Shown here: piece by piece, positions 32,236 to 41,407 of the stretch
Numbering within the stretch: the stretch's first letter is position 1
How the letters are laid out: each line of letters opens with the position of its first letter
Origin: Aedoeadaptatus acetigenes
GTDB taxonomy: Bacteria > Bacillota > Clostridia > Tissierellales > Peptoniphilaceae
Direction: 5' to 3'
Assembly (NCBI RefSeq): GCF_025566985.1
Contig: NZ_JAOQJD010000001.1
Span: 124,001 to 188,000 of the forward strand
DNA length: 64,000 nucleotides
Position numbers and translations under genes: made by a program
Notes under the pieces: generated by a model
Seen by the model: the letters and a program-made list of their open reading frames with translations, nothing else
Database searches by the model: none
What the model was told of the DNA's origin: nothing

Positions 32236-35200
32236 TTACTCCGTTTCCAATCCCGTTTCCGTCGGGAGGGTTTCATCTTTGATTTCTTTGTAGAAGCCGA
32301 AATACTGGGCCAATACTTGTTGCATAATGGGCCCGCAGTTGGCGCCGTTGCCCCCTTGGAACAAGACGACGGTAACGGCGATCTCGGGATCCTCCGCCGG
32401 CGCGTAGCCTACTTGCCAGGCGAAGGCGTCGTAGCTTTCCTTGGTGTAGGGATTCACCCCGGCCCGCTCGGCGCTCCCCGTCTTCATGGCCACTTCCACG
32501 GGAAACTTTTCAAATAAATTTGCGTTCAGACCCGACAGGGCCACGAGCTTCATGCCCTCGCGCAGATCCTTGTAGTACTTCGGCTTTAAGCCCACGGATT
32601 TCACCGCGTCCTTCTTGTGGTCTTTCCCAGTCAGCAAGGTGAGGGGATACAGGTCGCCGCCGTTGGCCAGTGCCATGGCGTAGCGGGCCATTTCAACCGG
32701 CGTGTAGGCGTTGGAGCCCTGGCCGATGACCACGTTCATGGTATCCGCCATGGTCCATTTGGATTGGTCGATGTAGGTGTATTTTAAGAGATCGGCCAAA
32801 GACACCCGCTGACCCTTGCCCTTCTTCTCTCCGTCCACATGCAAATCTTTTAAGAAGGTGTAGACCTCGTCGCGGGTCATGGGCGTTTCGTCGTCCAGGG
32901 AATTGACAATGGCATCCACCGCTTTGTCCCGTTCCTTGTCGGAATGTATGTCCGCCATGTAGACGGAGCGATTTTCGTTTAAGTGGCGACGCAACAGGGC
33001 CTTCAATGTTTTTTTCTTCGACTCGGGATCGGGAATGGTACCTTTGCTTTCTCTCGGAATGGCGATTTCCAGGCCCGTTCGATCCCCTAAGCCGTAGCGT
33101 TTGGCCATGGCTGCGATTTCATCGGGCTTCACTTGAATGCCCAGATCCACGTTTCGTCGTTGATCTTTGCCGAGACCCAATGAGTAAAAGTAATAGTTAC
33201 AGGAATCCCTTAAGGCGTAGGCCAGGGTCTCGTTGCCGTGCACCTGTCGGTTTTGATTCCAGAGCCAACAGCCGAAGGTCCTGCCGCCGATGTCCACATA
33301 GCCGCCGTCGGGAATTTCCATGTCCGGATCCAGACCCTTTTCCAGAGCCACGGAGCCCGTTACCATTTTAAAAATACTCCCCGGCTGAATCGCCGATTGC
33401 ATGGCGATATTATACAAAGGCCGCGGGGCCAGTTGATTGTCTTCTTCTTTCGGCTTTAGGCTTTCCCAAGCCGAGGGATTGATCCCCTTGGCGAAGAGAT
33501 TCGGGTCGTAGGATGGGTAATTGGCCAGGGCCAATACTTCCCCTGTGTGCACGTCGGTGACTACCACGGCGCCGGATTGGGCGTTTTTAAAAGCCGTGCC
33601 TTTTTCCCGACTGGTCAGGTATTGGAAAGTGCCCCAGGGGGACACATAGGGCGTGGCGGTGCGAATTTGTTGAAGCGTCGAGGCCAAGCTTTCCTCCGCC
33701 TTTTTTTGCAGCTCGATGTCGATGCTCAGGCGCACGTCGCCCCCCGGCTCGGGCTTCACTTCGCGGATCACACCGGTGGTGTTTCCCGAAGAATCCACGG
33801 AGACGGTTTTTCTGCCGTCGGTGCCCTTGAGCCTGTCTTCGAATACCTGCTCCATGCCGGTCTTTCCGATGAGATCGTTGCGATTGTAGCCGCCCTTTTT
33901 AATGTACTTCTCGATTTCCTTGTCTTGGGCGATGTTTCCGATGTAGCCCAACACGTGGGCGCCTAGATTCCCCTCGGGATAATAGCGAATGGGCTCCACG
34001 GAAATGTGAATTCCCGAGCGATTAGAAAGCTTCTCTTCGATTTTCGCCACGGTTTCGTCTTGAATTTCGTAGGCGTAATTAATGGGCATGTAGGCGTAGC
34101 TGCCCTGGCTGCCGATGGCGTCGTAGACATTTAAAATGCCGAAAACTTCGTAGGGGCTCAGGGTCTTGTCGATGTCGAAGCGGTCGCGACGCGCCTCGAA
34201 GATTTCTTTCGACGAGGCGGCGCCCTTAAGCCCCGCCCCCTTCGCCAGGTCGATGGCGTTGTTTAGCTGGGTGTAGGCGGGCTCCTCCCCGCTGACGGAA
34301 ATGCCCGTGGCCATGCCCTCGTCGATTAAGTAGCCCTGTACAGCCTCGGCCATGCCATCGAGGGCGGCGAAATCTTTTCGATACTTCTTGGCGGTGATCA
34401 ACTTCACCAATTGTTCGTTGGCTAAATTGCCCTTTTTATCCACTACCACGGTCTTGTCGTTTTGCTTCGTTACCTCCAGGTCCGCGCCTTTTTTTACGGC
34501 GAAATCCACACAATCATTTAAGACCTTTTCGTCGGAGAGGAGGAATTTTTCCGGATCCCGCTCCTTTAATACGGCGATTAAATCCTCAGCCGCGGTCGAA
34601 GACCAGCTCACGTCTTTGGACACATCCATGAGACGCACTTTCGCCTGAATGTAGCCGTCGTAGTATTCGTTGCCGTAGCTTCTTAGTCCCACCGTAGGCA
34701 CGTCGCTTTTCACGATGTCATAGGCCAGCTTTCGCCCGATTGGATGGGCCAGAATTTCTTCCACATACATGGGGTGATCCAGCAAAAACGCGATTAAATC
34801 TTCCTCGGCACCGGTGGCCTGAGCCAGGCCGTAACGTTCCTTAAAGCGGGCGGCCTTTTGCGGATCGGTGTAATCCACCCGTCCGCCGACGCGGACCATG
34901 CCCCCTTCTTGAAACACCCGTTGACGAAGAAGCTGATTGATGACGGAATAGCCGTAGTGGCCCCGATAGGGCTTTTTCAGGCGGCCGCCGAGAAAGGCTG
35001 CGAGCTTGTCCTTGTCCATAAGGGCATCGAGGACCGCGGAGGCGGGCTTTTCGCCACTTTTGTAATCGTTTAAATCCTTGTAAACGAAGCTGTTTAAAAG
35101 AATCGGATTGGCCTTCATATGGCCGGCCCCGTCTTCTTCCAAATAGCGGCTCAGGAGCAAATAGGCGTCATTTTTCTCCTCCCGAGTGAAGCGATCCAGC

Positions 35201-35460
35201 TCGTCTTTTCGAATTTGCACGGCAAAAACAGGCCGGTTTCCCGCCAAAACCACGCCGTTTCGGTCGCGGATCTTGCCTCGCTGCGCCGTAATGGCAATGT
35301 CTTTTACCCGTCGCTCGTCGGCGAGCTTGCGGTACTTGTGGCCCTGAATCAAGGTAATATGAAAGAGTTGCAACAAAAGGAAGATAAAGAGAACGGCCAT
35401 GATCGATGTGAAGATCTTGTAGCGATCCCATTTCTTCGCTTTTTCCCAAAAATTATGCAT
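32236..35460 (-). CDS. mrdA: Penicillin-binding protein 2, elongation-type transpeptidase, unusually long
   Basis: 1074 residues against about 630 for E. coli PBP2. One N-terminal membrane anchor (residues 15-36) is followed by the pedestal domain starting at AQRGKIRDRNGVVLA near 58. An insertion of roughly 300 residues separates this from the HVLGYIG region near 505. The transpeptidase domain has SIFK at 695-698 (nucleophile Ser695), SCN at 753-755 and KTG at 993-995. A second insertion of about 80 residues with a charged helix lies between SCN and KTG. It crosslinks peptidoglycan in the elongasome with MreC and MreD, encoded just upstream. It overlaps mreD by 8 bases. Confidence 0.94.
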   Translation of the reverse strand: MHNFWEKAKKWDRYKIFTSIMAVLFIFLLLQLFHITLIQGHKYRKLADERRVKDIAITAQRGKIRDRNGVVLAGNRPVFAVQIRKDELDRFTREEKNDAYLLLSRYLEEDGAGHMKANPILLNSFVYKDLNDYKSGEKPASAVLDALMDKDKLAAFLGGRLKKPYRGHYGYSVINQLLRQRVFQEGGMVRVGGRVDYTDPQKAARFKERYGLAQATGAEEDLIAFLLDHPMYVEEILAHPIGRKLAYDIVKSDVPTVGLRSYGNEYYDGYIQAKVRLMDVSKDVSWSSTAAEDLIAVLKERDPEKFLLSDEKVLNDCVDFAVKKGADLEVTKQNDKTVVVDKKGNLANEQLVKLITAKKYRKDFAALDGMAEAVQGYLIDEGMATGISVSGEEPAYTQLNNAIDLAKGAGLKGAASSKEIFEARRDRFDIDKTLSPYEVFGILNVYDAIGSQGSYAYMPINYAYEIQDETVAKIEEKLSNRSGIHISVEPIRYYPEGNLGAHVLGYIGNIAQDKEIEKYIKKGGYNRNDLIGKTGMEQVFEDRLKGTDGRKTVSVDSSGNTTGVIREVKPEPGGDVRLSIDIELQKKAEESLASTLQQIRTATPYVSPWGTFQYLTSREKGTAFKNAQSGAVVVTDVHTGEVLALANYPSYDPNLFAKGINPSAWESLKPKEEDNQLAPRPLYNIAMQSAIQPGSIFKMVTGSVALEKGLDPDMEIPDGGYVDIGGRTFGCWLWNQNRQVHGNETLAYALRDSCNYYFYSLGLGKDQRRNVDLGIQVKPDEIAAMAKRYGLGDRTGLEIAIPRESKGTIPDPESKKKTLKALLRRHLNENRSVYMADIHSDKERDKAVDAIVNSLDDETPMTRDEVYTFLKDLHVDGEKKGKGQRVSLADLLKYTYIDQSKWTMADTMNVVIGQGSNAYTPVEMARYAMALANGGDLYPLTLLTGKDHKKDAVKSVGLKPKYYKDLREGMKLVALSGLNANLFEKFPVEVAMKTGSAERAGVNPYTKESYDAFAWQVGYAPAEDPEIAVTVVLFQGGNGANCGPIMQQVLAQYFGFYKEIKDETLPTETGLETE

Positions 35461-35947
35461 CGCTATCCCTTTCGAGGACTCTGTAATCCGTCATATCTTT
35501 TAAGAAGTAATGGCTCATGAGGGCGGCGTAGATGCCCGTGGACAGAGGTACAATGAAAAATGCGGAAGAATCCGCCATGCTCACGTCCCAACCGAAGATC
35601 ACGAGGAGAATAAAAAAGACCAATTCCGCCACGGCCGCCGTGACGCCTACGGCCACACCCGTAGCCATCGGCGAAGGATGGGGAATGAGGCGCATCCACA
35701 AAAATGCCGCGGCAAAAAACAGGCCGTGCAAAAGCACATAAGGCCCGATGGCCGCCGCAATGGCCGCATCCATAATAAGGGCCGACAAAAAAGCAAAGGC
35801 CAGCGCCTGATTTTTACCGAGGCGGAAGAAAATAAAAATCGCCGCCGCCGGCAAGTAGCCGCGAAGAATCGGCGGCAAACTTTGGAACAAGGGCGACATG
35901 TAAATAAAGGGCGTGAGAAATAAAAGCACGTAGCTTACTCGTTTCAT
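35453..35947 (-). CDS. mreD: Rod shape-determining protein MreD
   Basis: 164 residues, almost entirely hydrophobic with about five membrane segments, as in MreD. It lies between mreC and the PBP2 gene with short overlaps on both sides, the classical mre order. No mreB is in the window. Confidence 0.9.
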   Translation of the reverse strand: MKRVSYVLLFLTPFIYMSPLFQSLPPILRGYLPAAAIFIFFRLGKNQALAFAFLSALIMDAAIAAAIGPYVLLHGLFFAAAFLWMRLIPHPSPMATGVAVGVTAAVAELVFFILLVIFGWDVSMADSSAFFIVPLSTGIYAALMSHYFLKDMTDYRVLERDSDA

Positions 35948-36783
35948 TTCCCACCTGCCAGTACGAACACCCGGTAGATGTTGTGGAAATTAATTCCGCT
36001 GTCCACCTTAATATTCTTCACCATTTTGTCTTCATCGGTGCTCACTTCGCTGACGGTGCCGATGTACATGTCCGGCGCGTAGCCGTCGCCGATTCCCGTG
36101 GTAAAGAGGGTGTCTCCCACCACGATGTCCGCGTAAAGATCGAAGGCATAGCCCTCCAATCGTCGGTTGACTCCGCGGAGCACCCCGCCGTCGGAGGTGC
36201 GAATGCTTCTGAAGCTAATGGCGTTTTCCTCGTCGATAATGCTGCGCACCTGAGCGGAATAGGGCGTCACCTTGGTCACATAGCCGATGACCCCTTCCGC
36301 CGAAGCGTCGTCGCCCTTAGTCATGGCGGCGATGACCGTGTCGCCGGCGGAAATCCCCGCCTTGGAACCCTTGTTAATGGTAAAGCGGTGGAAATACATG
36401 CCCGAGGACTTGGCCGTCACCCGCGCGTCCACGGCGCCCAGCTTTCTATTGTTTCGAATGGCATAGGCGTTGGACAAAAAGGTGGAGCGATTGACGATGT
36501 CTTCCAGATTTTTGTTTTCTCTTTTCAGTTCCGTCAGTTCTTTTTTCATGCGCTTGTTCTCGGCACTTAGAGAAGTGACGTGAATGAGGCTGCTCGCCCC
36601 TTCCCCCACGTAATTCAGGCCCGTGCCCAAAGTATCGGTGACGGGGCTTGCGGCGGTGGCCACGGCAAATTCCACGGCCCGCAGGGCATCGGCGCCGAAG
36701 GAGGTGAAGCCGAAAAACAAAAACAAAAGGACGAGTACCCCTCGCTTTATCCAATTTTTCTTTAATTCTTTTAAAGGCTTCAT
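35944..36783 (-). CDS. mreC: Rod shape-determining protein MreC
   Basis: 279 residues: one N-terminal membrane helix (residues 12-30), a coiled coil (about 62-100, ENKRMKKELTELKRENKNLE) and a beta-rich extracellular domain with VTAKSSGMYFHRFTINKGSK and IGYVTKVTPYSAQVRSIID. It bridges PBP2 and MreD. It follows radC by 3 bases. The ribosome-binding site is weak (TAGG), so translation is probably coupled to radC. Confidence 0.95.
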   Translation of the reverse strand: MKPLKELKKNWIKRGVLVLLFLFFGFTSFGADALRAVEFAVATAASPVTDTLGTGLNYVGEGASSLIHVTSLSAENKRMKKELTELKRENKNLEDIVNRSTFLSNAYAIRNNRKLGAVDARVTAKSSGMYFHRFTINKGSKAGISAGDTVIAAMTKGDDASAEGVIGYVTKVTPYSAQVRSIIDEENAISFRSIRTSDGGVLRGVNRRLEGYAFDLYADIVVGDTLFTTGIGDGYAPDMYIGTVSEVSTDEDKMVKNIKVDSGINFHNIYRVFVLAGGK

Positions 36784-36786
36784 GGC

Positions 36787-37500
36787 CTACAACGCTCCAT
36801 CTTCTAAAAAACTGTAAAAACTGTGATCGCCGACGATAATGTGATCCACCACGGGAATGCCTAAAAGCTCTCCCGCCCGCTTCAAGCGCTCGGTGAGGCT
36901 CCTGTCTTCCGAGGAAGGCCGGGGATTTCCCGCCGGATGATTATGTACCAAGGCGATGGAATGGCATTTCTTCCCGATGGCCCCTTGAAAGACGTCGCGT
37001 GGGTGCACCACGGTGCAGTCCAAGGTGCCTCTGGAAATGCACTCCACAAACTGCAGCTCTTTCTTTACATTGAGGCCGATGACGCGAAATTCTTCGTGCT
37101 GAAGGCCCATTAAATCCGGCATGACGAAATCCGCAATGGCTTTCGGCGTGTTAAGCGGCACGGAACGGCCCATGGGCCGACGCATCCTGCGCGCCATTTC
37201 CACCATACCCACGAGGCGGGCGGCCTTGCTCTTGCCGACGCCTTTTATGGAGAGAAAATCGTCGTAAGTACCGGTGAAAAGAGAGCTCAGCCCTTGCCGC
37301 GACGGGGACTTTCGCTCCAAACTGTCGATAATATCCTGCGCCACCTCGATGGCCGTTCTGCCGGTGGTGCCGGTGCGCAGAAAAAGCGCCAACAATTCGC
37401 TGTCGGAGAGGGCCTCGGCGCCGTAAGTCATGAGCTTTTCTTCCGGCAAAGTGGCGTGATCGTAGTCCAAAAGTTTTTTCTTTTCCCCGTTATCGCTCAC
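36787..37500 (-). CDS. radC: RadC family JAB-domain protein
   Basis: 237 residues. An N-terminal helix-hairpin-helix (about 60-95, LSIKGVGKSKAARLVGMVE) is followed by the JAB/MPN metalloprotease-like domain with HNHPAGNPRPSSEDRSLTERL near residue 178 (quoted as HNHPAGNPRPSSED). The historical DNA repair role has been withdrawn and the function is uncertain. It starts with GTG at 37500 behind AAAGGAG, overlapping maf by 11 bases. radC next to mre genes is common in Bacillota. Confidence 0.95.
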   Translation of the reverse strand: MSDNGEKKKLLDYDHATLPEEKLMTYGAEALSDSELLALFLRTGTTGRTAIEVAQDIIDSLERKSPSRQGLSSLFTGTYDDFLSIKGVGKSKAARLVGMVEMARRMRRPMGRSVPLNTPKAIADFVMPDLMGLQHEEFRVIGLNVKKELQFVECISRGTLDCTVVHPRDVFQGAIGKKCHSIALVHNHPAGNPRPSSEDRSLTERLKRAGELLGIPVVDHIIVGDHSFYSFLEDGAL

Positions 37501-38056
37501 GGTCCGCTCCTTTCATTCCCTTTAATTGCGCTTCGATGGACGCCACATGCATGCCGATGACCGTATCCATGGCGCCCTCCACCGTAATTTGAAATTCGTC
37601 GATTTCCTGCACGCCATAGGCTCCGGCCTTGTCCATGTAGGTGTTTTTATCCAAATACGCTTTCATCTGCGCCTCGGTGAAATCTTCGAAGCACACAAAA
37701 GACTGATCGTAGTCCACGTACTTCTCATCGCCTAAAACGGCGTAGGCGCTGATCACCCGGTGCGTCCGCCCCTTCATGGCCCGGAGCATTTCCTCGGCCT
37801 CGGCGCGGTCCTTCGGCTTTCCTAGGATCTTATCGCCCAACACCACCACCGTATCCACGGCGACGATGACATCCTCCGGCCGTTTTTCTTTCACGCTCAT
37901 GGCCTTTTGCAGGGCCAGCTGCATGGTGTAGATCTCCGCAGGCGACAGGCGCAAATGCCTTTCGTCGTAGCTCGGTTTTTCAATTTCAAAGGTAAATCCC
38001 CCATCTTCCAACAACTTTTTTCTGCGGGGAGACGAGGACGCCAAGACAAGACTCAT
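37490..38056 (-). CDS. maf: Maf-family nucleoside triphosphate pyrophosphatase
   Basis: 188 residues, full length. It hydrolyses dTTP/UTP or modified nucleotides to monophosphates. The motif ASSSPRRKKLLEDGGF at residues 5-20 and VAVDTVVVLGDKILGKPKD near 64 are diagnostic. It is translationally coupled on both sides (four-base overlap with the Gx gene, 11 with radC). Confidence 0.95.
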   Translation of the reverse strand: MSLVLASSSPRRKKLLEDGGFTFEIEKPSYDERHLRLSPAEIYTMQLALQKAMSVKEKRPEDVIVAVDTVVVLGDKILGKPKDRAEAEEMLRAMKGRTHRVISAYAVLGDEKYVDYDQSFVCFEDFTEAQMKAYLDKNTYMDKAGAYGVQEIDEFQITVEGAMDTVIGMHVASIEAQLKGMKGADRER

Positions 38057-38556
38057 AAACGCACTCCGATCTTTTCTAAGTGGCGGCTCGCATAGCTTGC
38101 CGCGAGGCCGACGAAATAGCCCGTAAACAGGCCCAATAAAAGCAAGAGAGGCAAGTAGGCCAACAGGCCCATATTATGGACCATGACGATGGCCGTGGCG
38201 ATCTGGCCGATATTGTGAAAGAAGGATCCGATAAAACTGATGCCGATGAGTGAGGCGCTCTTAATTGTTTTTAAAGAAACGATCATGGCCACGGAAGAGA
38301 GAAGGGCGCCGGTGCCGCTGTAAAAAAAGCTTGTCACATTGCCGGTGACCAGCATCAAAAGCACGCTTTTCAATATCGCCACGACGAAACCCTCTTTCGG
38401 TCCGAAGACCACGATGGTGGTTAGAATCACCACATTGGAAAGACCCAGGCGCGCCCCGGGTAGAGGCACGGGCAAGGGAATCATAGTTTCGATAAAGCCG
38501 ATGGCCACGGCCATGGCGACCATTAATCCTAAAAATACTTGTTTGCGAATATCCAT
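38053..38556 (-). CDS. Gx transporter / heptaprenyl-diphosphate synthase component I-like membrane protein
   Basis: About 167 residues from the ATG at 38556 (MDIRKQVFLGLMVAMAVAIG), with GAGG upstream. The longer frame to 38631 would overlap the NusG-II gene and is rejected. Five or so hydrophobic segments match the Hpre_diP_synt_I/Gx transporter family, which resembles small S components (PLPGARLGLSNVVILTTIVV is the typical glycine-containing segment). It is regularly found next to a NusG domain II protein and rnf/apbE genes, as here. Its substrate is unknown. Confidence 0.85.
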   Translation of the reverse strand: MDIRKQVFLGLMVAMAVAIGFIETMIPLPVPLPGARLGLSNVVILTTIVVFGPKEGFVVAILKSVLLMLVTGNVTSFFYSGTGALLSSVAMIVSLKTIKSASLIGISFIGSFFHNIGQIATAIVMVHNMGLLAYLPLLLLLGLFTGYFVGLAASYASRHLEKIGVRL

Positions 38557-38558
38557 GC

Positions 38559-38936
38559 TTACCTCAACAATAGATCCATGGTGGGCGTCTCGTCGCTTTT
38601 GATTTCCGCGATGATCCGGTGGGGAAGACAAACGATCATTTCTCCCTGCCGCTTAATGGGCGCCATCTTCAGACAAATGCCGTCGGGGCAATCGGATTCC
38701 GTCATCCTTGCCCCTTTTTCGTCGATGATTAATTGATTCGTGCCGCCGTGGGCGTGGAAGGTGTAGGTCTTTCCCCTATGGGCGTCGTCCATGGGAATTT
38801 TTTTCACTTCTTTGCCGTCGATTTGCACGCTCACGTAAGCGTGGGCCGGTTCTTTTTTCGGAATCAACTGTGTCGCCCCGAGGCCCAAGGCGACGACGAG
38901 GATGACAAAGGCTATAATCACATCGGTTTTATTCAT
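38559..38936 (-). CDS. NusG domain II-containing membrane-anchored protein
   Basis: 125 residues. An N-terminal membrane anchor (residues 7-26) precedes a NusG-II beta fold with the typical cysteine pair, DCPDGICLKM near residue 83 and MIVCLPHRI near 104. It is 2 bases upstream of the Gx gene. Such proteins cluster with rnf and flavin-transfer genes and are presumed extracytoplasmic accessory factors. The pairing with rnf across 340 bases fits. A TATAAT on the minus strand at 38960-38965 may start the NusG-II-to-RNase G transcript. Confidence 0.85.
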   Translation of the reverse strand: MNKTDVIIAFVILVVALGLGATQLIPKKEPAHAYVSVQIDGKEVKKIPMDDAHRGKTYTFHAHGGTNQLIIDEKGARMTESDCPDGICLKMAPIKRQGEMIVCLPHRIIAEIKSDETPTMDLLLR

Positions 38937-39002
38937 GGCTCCCCCTTTTTCAACAGTTAATTATATCATAGATAAGCGGCCGAAAAAGAAGCACGGTGGG
39001 GG

Positions 39003-39039
39003 AAAAAGCAAAAGCCTCGGATTCATTTTTCCGAGGCTT
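39003..39039 (-). terminator. Hairpin with T-tract in the NusG-II/rnfB intergenic region
   Basis: A 9-bp perfect stem (AAGCCTCGG with CCGAGGCTT) is followed on the minus strand by TTTGCTTTTT. A separate terminator for rnf exists at 39231-39262, so this one must end some other short transcript starting between about 39050 and 39230. A frame starting at 39090 (MLNRFNRKSFLQQKTT...) runs through the hairpin. Apart from this and the promoter-like bases at 38960, I see nothing else in 38937-39230. Confidence 0.75.
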
Positions 39040-39230
39040 CATGGTTGTTTTCTGCTGAAGAAATGATTTACGATTAAATCTATTTAACATCACGTAAATC
39101 CCCTTCTCGCCCGATTCCTTGATTCGTTTTCGCACATCGCCCTGTTTGCCCTACACTTCTTTTATCCTTATCGAGCCAATTACCGAATCCGATTTCACAG
39201 AGCGTTTACGGCGGATGCTTTCGATTCCAT

Positions 39231-39262
39231 AAAAATAGTGCCGACGAAATTCGCCGACACTA
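39231..39262 (-). terminator. Terminator of the rnf operon
   Basis: On the minus strand a stem of 12 pairs, including two G-U pairs (GTGTCGGCGA with TCGTCGGCAC plus two A-T closing pairs), has a 3-base loop and is followed by TTTTT. It lies 14 bases after the rnfB stop. Confidence 0.88.
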
Positions 39263-39275
39263 CTGTCTTAAAAGC

Positions 39276-40205
39276 TTATTGCACTTTGCTGTTGTCGTCT
39301 GCGGCGACGACTTTTTCTTTTTCAGCAGGCTTTGCTGCGGCTTTCTTTTCTTCCGCTGCTTGAAGCTTCTTTTGTTTTTCTTTTTCTTTCATCTTTTCGA
39401 CGCGTTCGGGATATTCTACGAAGATCGCGCCGGTGGGGCACTTGGATGCGCAGATACCGCAGTTAATGCACTTCGAGTAGTCGATGCTTGCCAAATTGTC
39501 TTCGACGTGGATGGCGTCTTTCGGACAATTCTTTTCGCAGAGACCGCAGGCGATACATCCGATGGAGCAATTGGTGCGTACAATCTTGCCCGGATCGTGG
39601 GTCGAGCATTTAACTTCGGTTTGTTGTTTGTAGGGCATGAGACCGATAATGTTTTTCGGGCAAATCTCGATACATTTCTTACAAGCAACACATTTTTCCT
39701 TGTCGACGGAAGCGATGCCGTTGTTGACGTGGATGGCGTCGAATTCACAGACGCTCACGCAGGTGCCGCCGCCCAAGCAGCCGGAAGCACAGCCCTTGGA
39801 TCCGCGCGCGTAGTCGCCGATCAAGCGGCAGTCAACCAAGCCGTTGTATTCGTATTTGTTTTTGGACTTGTCGCAGTCCCCTTGGCAGCGAACGACGGCA
39901 ACTTCTTTTTCAACGTCGCCGGCCGCTTGGCCCATGATCTCAGCTACTTTTTCAGCAACTTCTTGTCCGCCGATGGCGCATCCGTTAACCGGTGCGTCGC
40001 CGGCTACGATGGCATCGGCCATCCCGGCACAACCGGGGAAACCGCAGGCCCCGCAGTTTGCGCCGGGCAGTGCGTCCAATACATTAACCACGCGGGGATC
40101 CATGTCCACGGCAAAGACCTTGTCGGCAAATGCCAACACAGCGCCGAGGATAAGCCCCATCAAGCCTAAAATAATGACTGCATAAATAACGTTTTGTGCA
40201 TTCAC
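39276..40205 (-). CDS. rnfB: Rnf complex subunit B (iron-sulfur electron-transfer protein)
   Basis: 309 residues. A membrane anchor (residues 5-27) is followed by the four-cysteine motif in GANCGACGFPGCAG near residue 48. Several 4Fe-4S ferredoxin motifs follow (CVACKKCIEICP, CIACGLCEKNCP, CINCGICASKCP), with a lysine/alanine/glutamate-rich tail. RnfB accepts electrons from ferredoxin. It starts with GTG at 40205 behind GGGGGCG. It is the last gene of the operon, as in Acetobacterium-type rnf clusters. Confidence 0.96.
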   Translation of the reverse strand: MNAQNVIYAVIILGLMGLILGAVLAFADKVFAVDMDPRVVNVLDALPGANCGACGFPGCAGMADAIVAGDAPVNGCAIGGQEVAEKVAEIMGQAAGDVEKEVAVVRCQGDCDKSKNKYEYNGLVDCRLIGDYARGSKGCASGCLGGGTCVSVCEFDAIHVNNGIASVDKEKCVACKKCIEICPKNIIGLMPYKQQTEVKCSTHDPGKIVRTNCSIGCIACGLCEKNCPKDAIHVEDNLASIDYSKCINCGICASKCPTGAIFVEYPERVEKMKEKEKQKKLQAAEEKKAAAKPAEKEKVVAADDNSKVQ

Positions 40206-40217
40206 GTGAATCGCCCC

Positions 40218-40793
40218 CTATACTAATCCTTGGAATCCCATAAAGGCGATGGCCATTAAACCGGCACTGATCAGCGCAATCGGGACACCTTGTAACGGTT
40301 TCGGAATCGGCATGATTTCCATGCGTTCACGAAGGGCACTTAATAAGAGCAGTGCAAGGGTGAAACCGATGGATGCACCCAAACCGTTAATGATGGCTTC
40401 GAAAAGATTGAATTCACTTTGAATGTTCAATACGGTAACACCCAGTACCATACAGTTGGTGGTAATCAAGGGTAAGAACACGCCCATAGCCGAGTACAAA
40501 GAGGGAGATGATTTTTTAATAAACATTTCGACAAATTGTACTAAGGAGGCGATAACGAGAATGAACACGATGGTTTGTAAGTATTCCAAGCCGAATGCGT
40601 CTAAGACGAAGCGTTGGAGTAACCAGGTTACGGCCGATGCGATGACGACGACGAAAGTAACGGCGACGCCCATGCCCTTGGCAGTTTCAGTTTTGGAGGA
40701 AACGCCCAAGAAGGGGCAGATCCCGAGGAACTTCGCGAAAATATAGTTGTTAACTAAAATGGTCGATATAAGAATCGTTAAAATCGTTGACAT
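40218..40793 (-). CDS. rnfA: Rnf complex subunit A (membrane protein)
   Basis: 191 residues with six hydrophobic segments, NqrE/RnfA family. The conserved LVNNYIFAKFLGICPFLGVS lies at residues 13-32, including the half-channel cysteine thought to bind an iron-sulfur centre together with RnfE. It sits between rnfE and rnfB with gaps of 12 bases or less. Confidence 0.95.
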   Translation of the reverse strand: MSTILTILISTILVNNYIFAKFLGICPFLGVSSKTETAKGMGVAVTFVVVIASAVTWLLQRFVLDAFGLEYLQTIVFILVIASLVQFVEMFIKKSSPSLYSAMGVFLPLITTNCMVLGVTVLNIQSEFNLFEAIINGLGASIGFTLALLLLSALRERMEIMPIPKPLQGVPIALISAGLMAIAFMGFQGLV

Positions 40794-40804
40794 AGTCTAC
40801 CTCC

Positions 40805-41398
40805 CTACGCTCTTTTAGCCATGATGCCGCGGTAGAGGGCAATCCACAGACCTAAGAGAATAAATGCACCGGCGGGGGAAGTGAAGATTCCGATACCGGG
40901 ATAGGATTCGGGGAAGATTTGCATATCCAACAGCGTGCCGTGACCGAAGAGTTCTCTTACGACGGCCATAGCCAACATCGCCATAGTATAGCCGATACCT
41001 GTCCCTAAACCATCGACGATGGACGGAACGACTTTGTTTTGATAAGCAAAACCTTCCGCTTCACCTAAGATACAGCAGTTAACGACGATCAAGGGCAAGA
41101 AGATACCCAATGCATTGTAGATCGCAGGGCTGTATGCGTGCAGTACCATTTCGACTAAGGTTACGAAGGCTGCGATGACGACGATAAACGCGGGAATCCG
41201 AACGTTGTTCGGGATGACGTTTCTTAAGAGACTGACGACGGCGTTGGAGCAGATCAGTACGAAGGTTACTGCAATCCCCATGGCGATGGCCGAGGAGACG
41301 GCGGTACTGATTGCCAATACCGAACACAAACCGATCATTTGCATAAAGATCGGATTGTTTTTAAAGATACTGTTCGAAAAAACTTTTCCTAAATTCAT
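40805..41398 (-). CDS. rnfE: Rnf complex subunit E (membrane protein)
   Basis: 197 residues, NqrD/RnfE family with six membrane segments and inverted topology relative to RnfA. The conserved segment KNNPIFMQMIGLCSVLAIST lies at residues 13-32 and VVNCCILGEAEGFAYQNKVV near 108. It sits in the canonical place between rnfG and rnfA. Confidence 0.95.
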   Translation of the reverse strand: MNLGKVFSNSIFKNNPIFMQMIGLCSVLAISTAVSSAIAMGIAVTFVLICSNAVVSLLRNVIPNNVRIPAFIVVIAAFVTLVEMVLHAYSPAIYNALGIFLPLIVVNCCILGEAEGFAYQNKVVPSIVDGLGTGIGYTMAMLAMAVVRELFGHGTLLDMQIFPESYPGIGIFTSPAGAFILLGLWIALYRGIMAKRA

Positions 41399-41407
41399 GA
41401 CTACCCC

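Noticed and set aside
38950..39135. 61-codon minus-strand frame upstream of the NusG-II gene
   Set aside because: It runs through a terminator hairpin and into promoter-like sequence without a family match. Only the hairpin and a possible short leader frame are kept as an observation.
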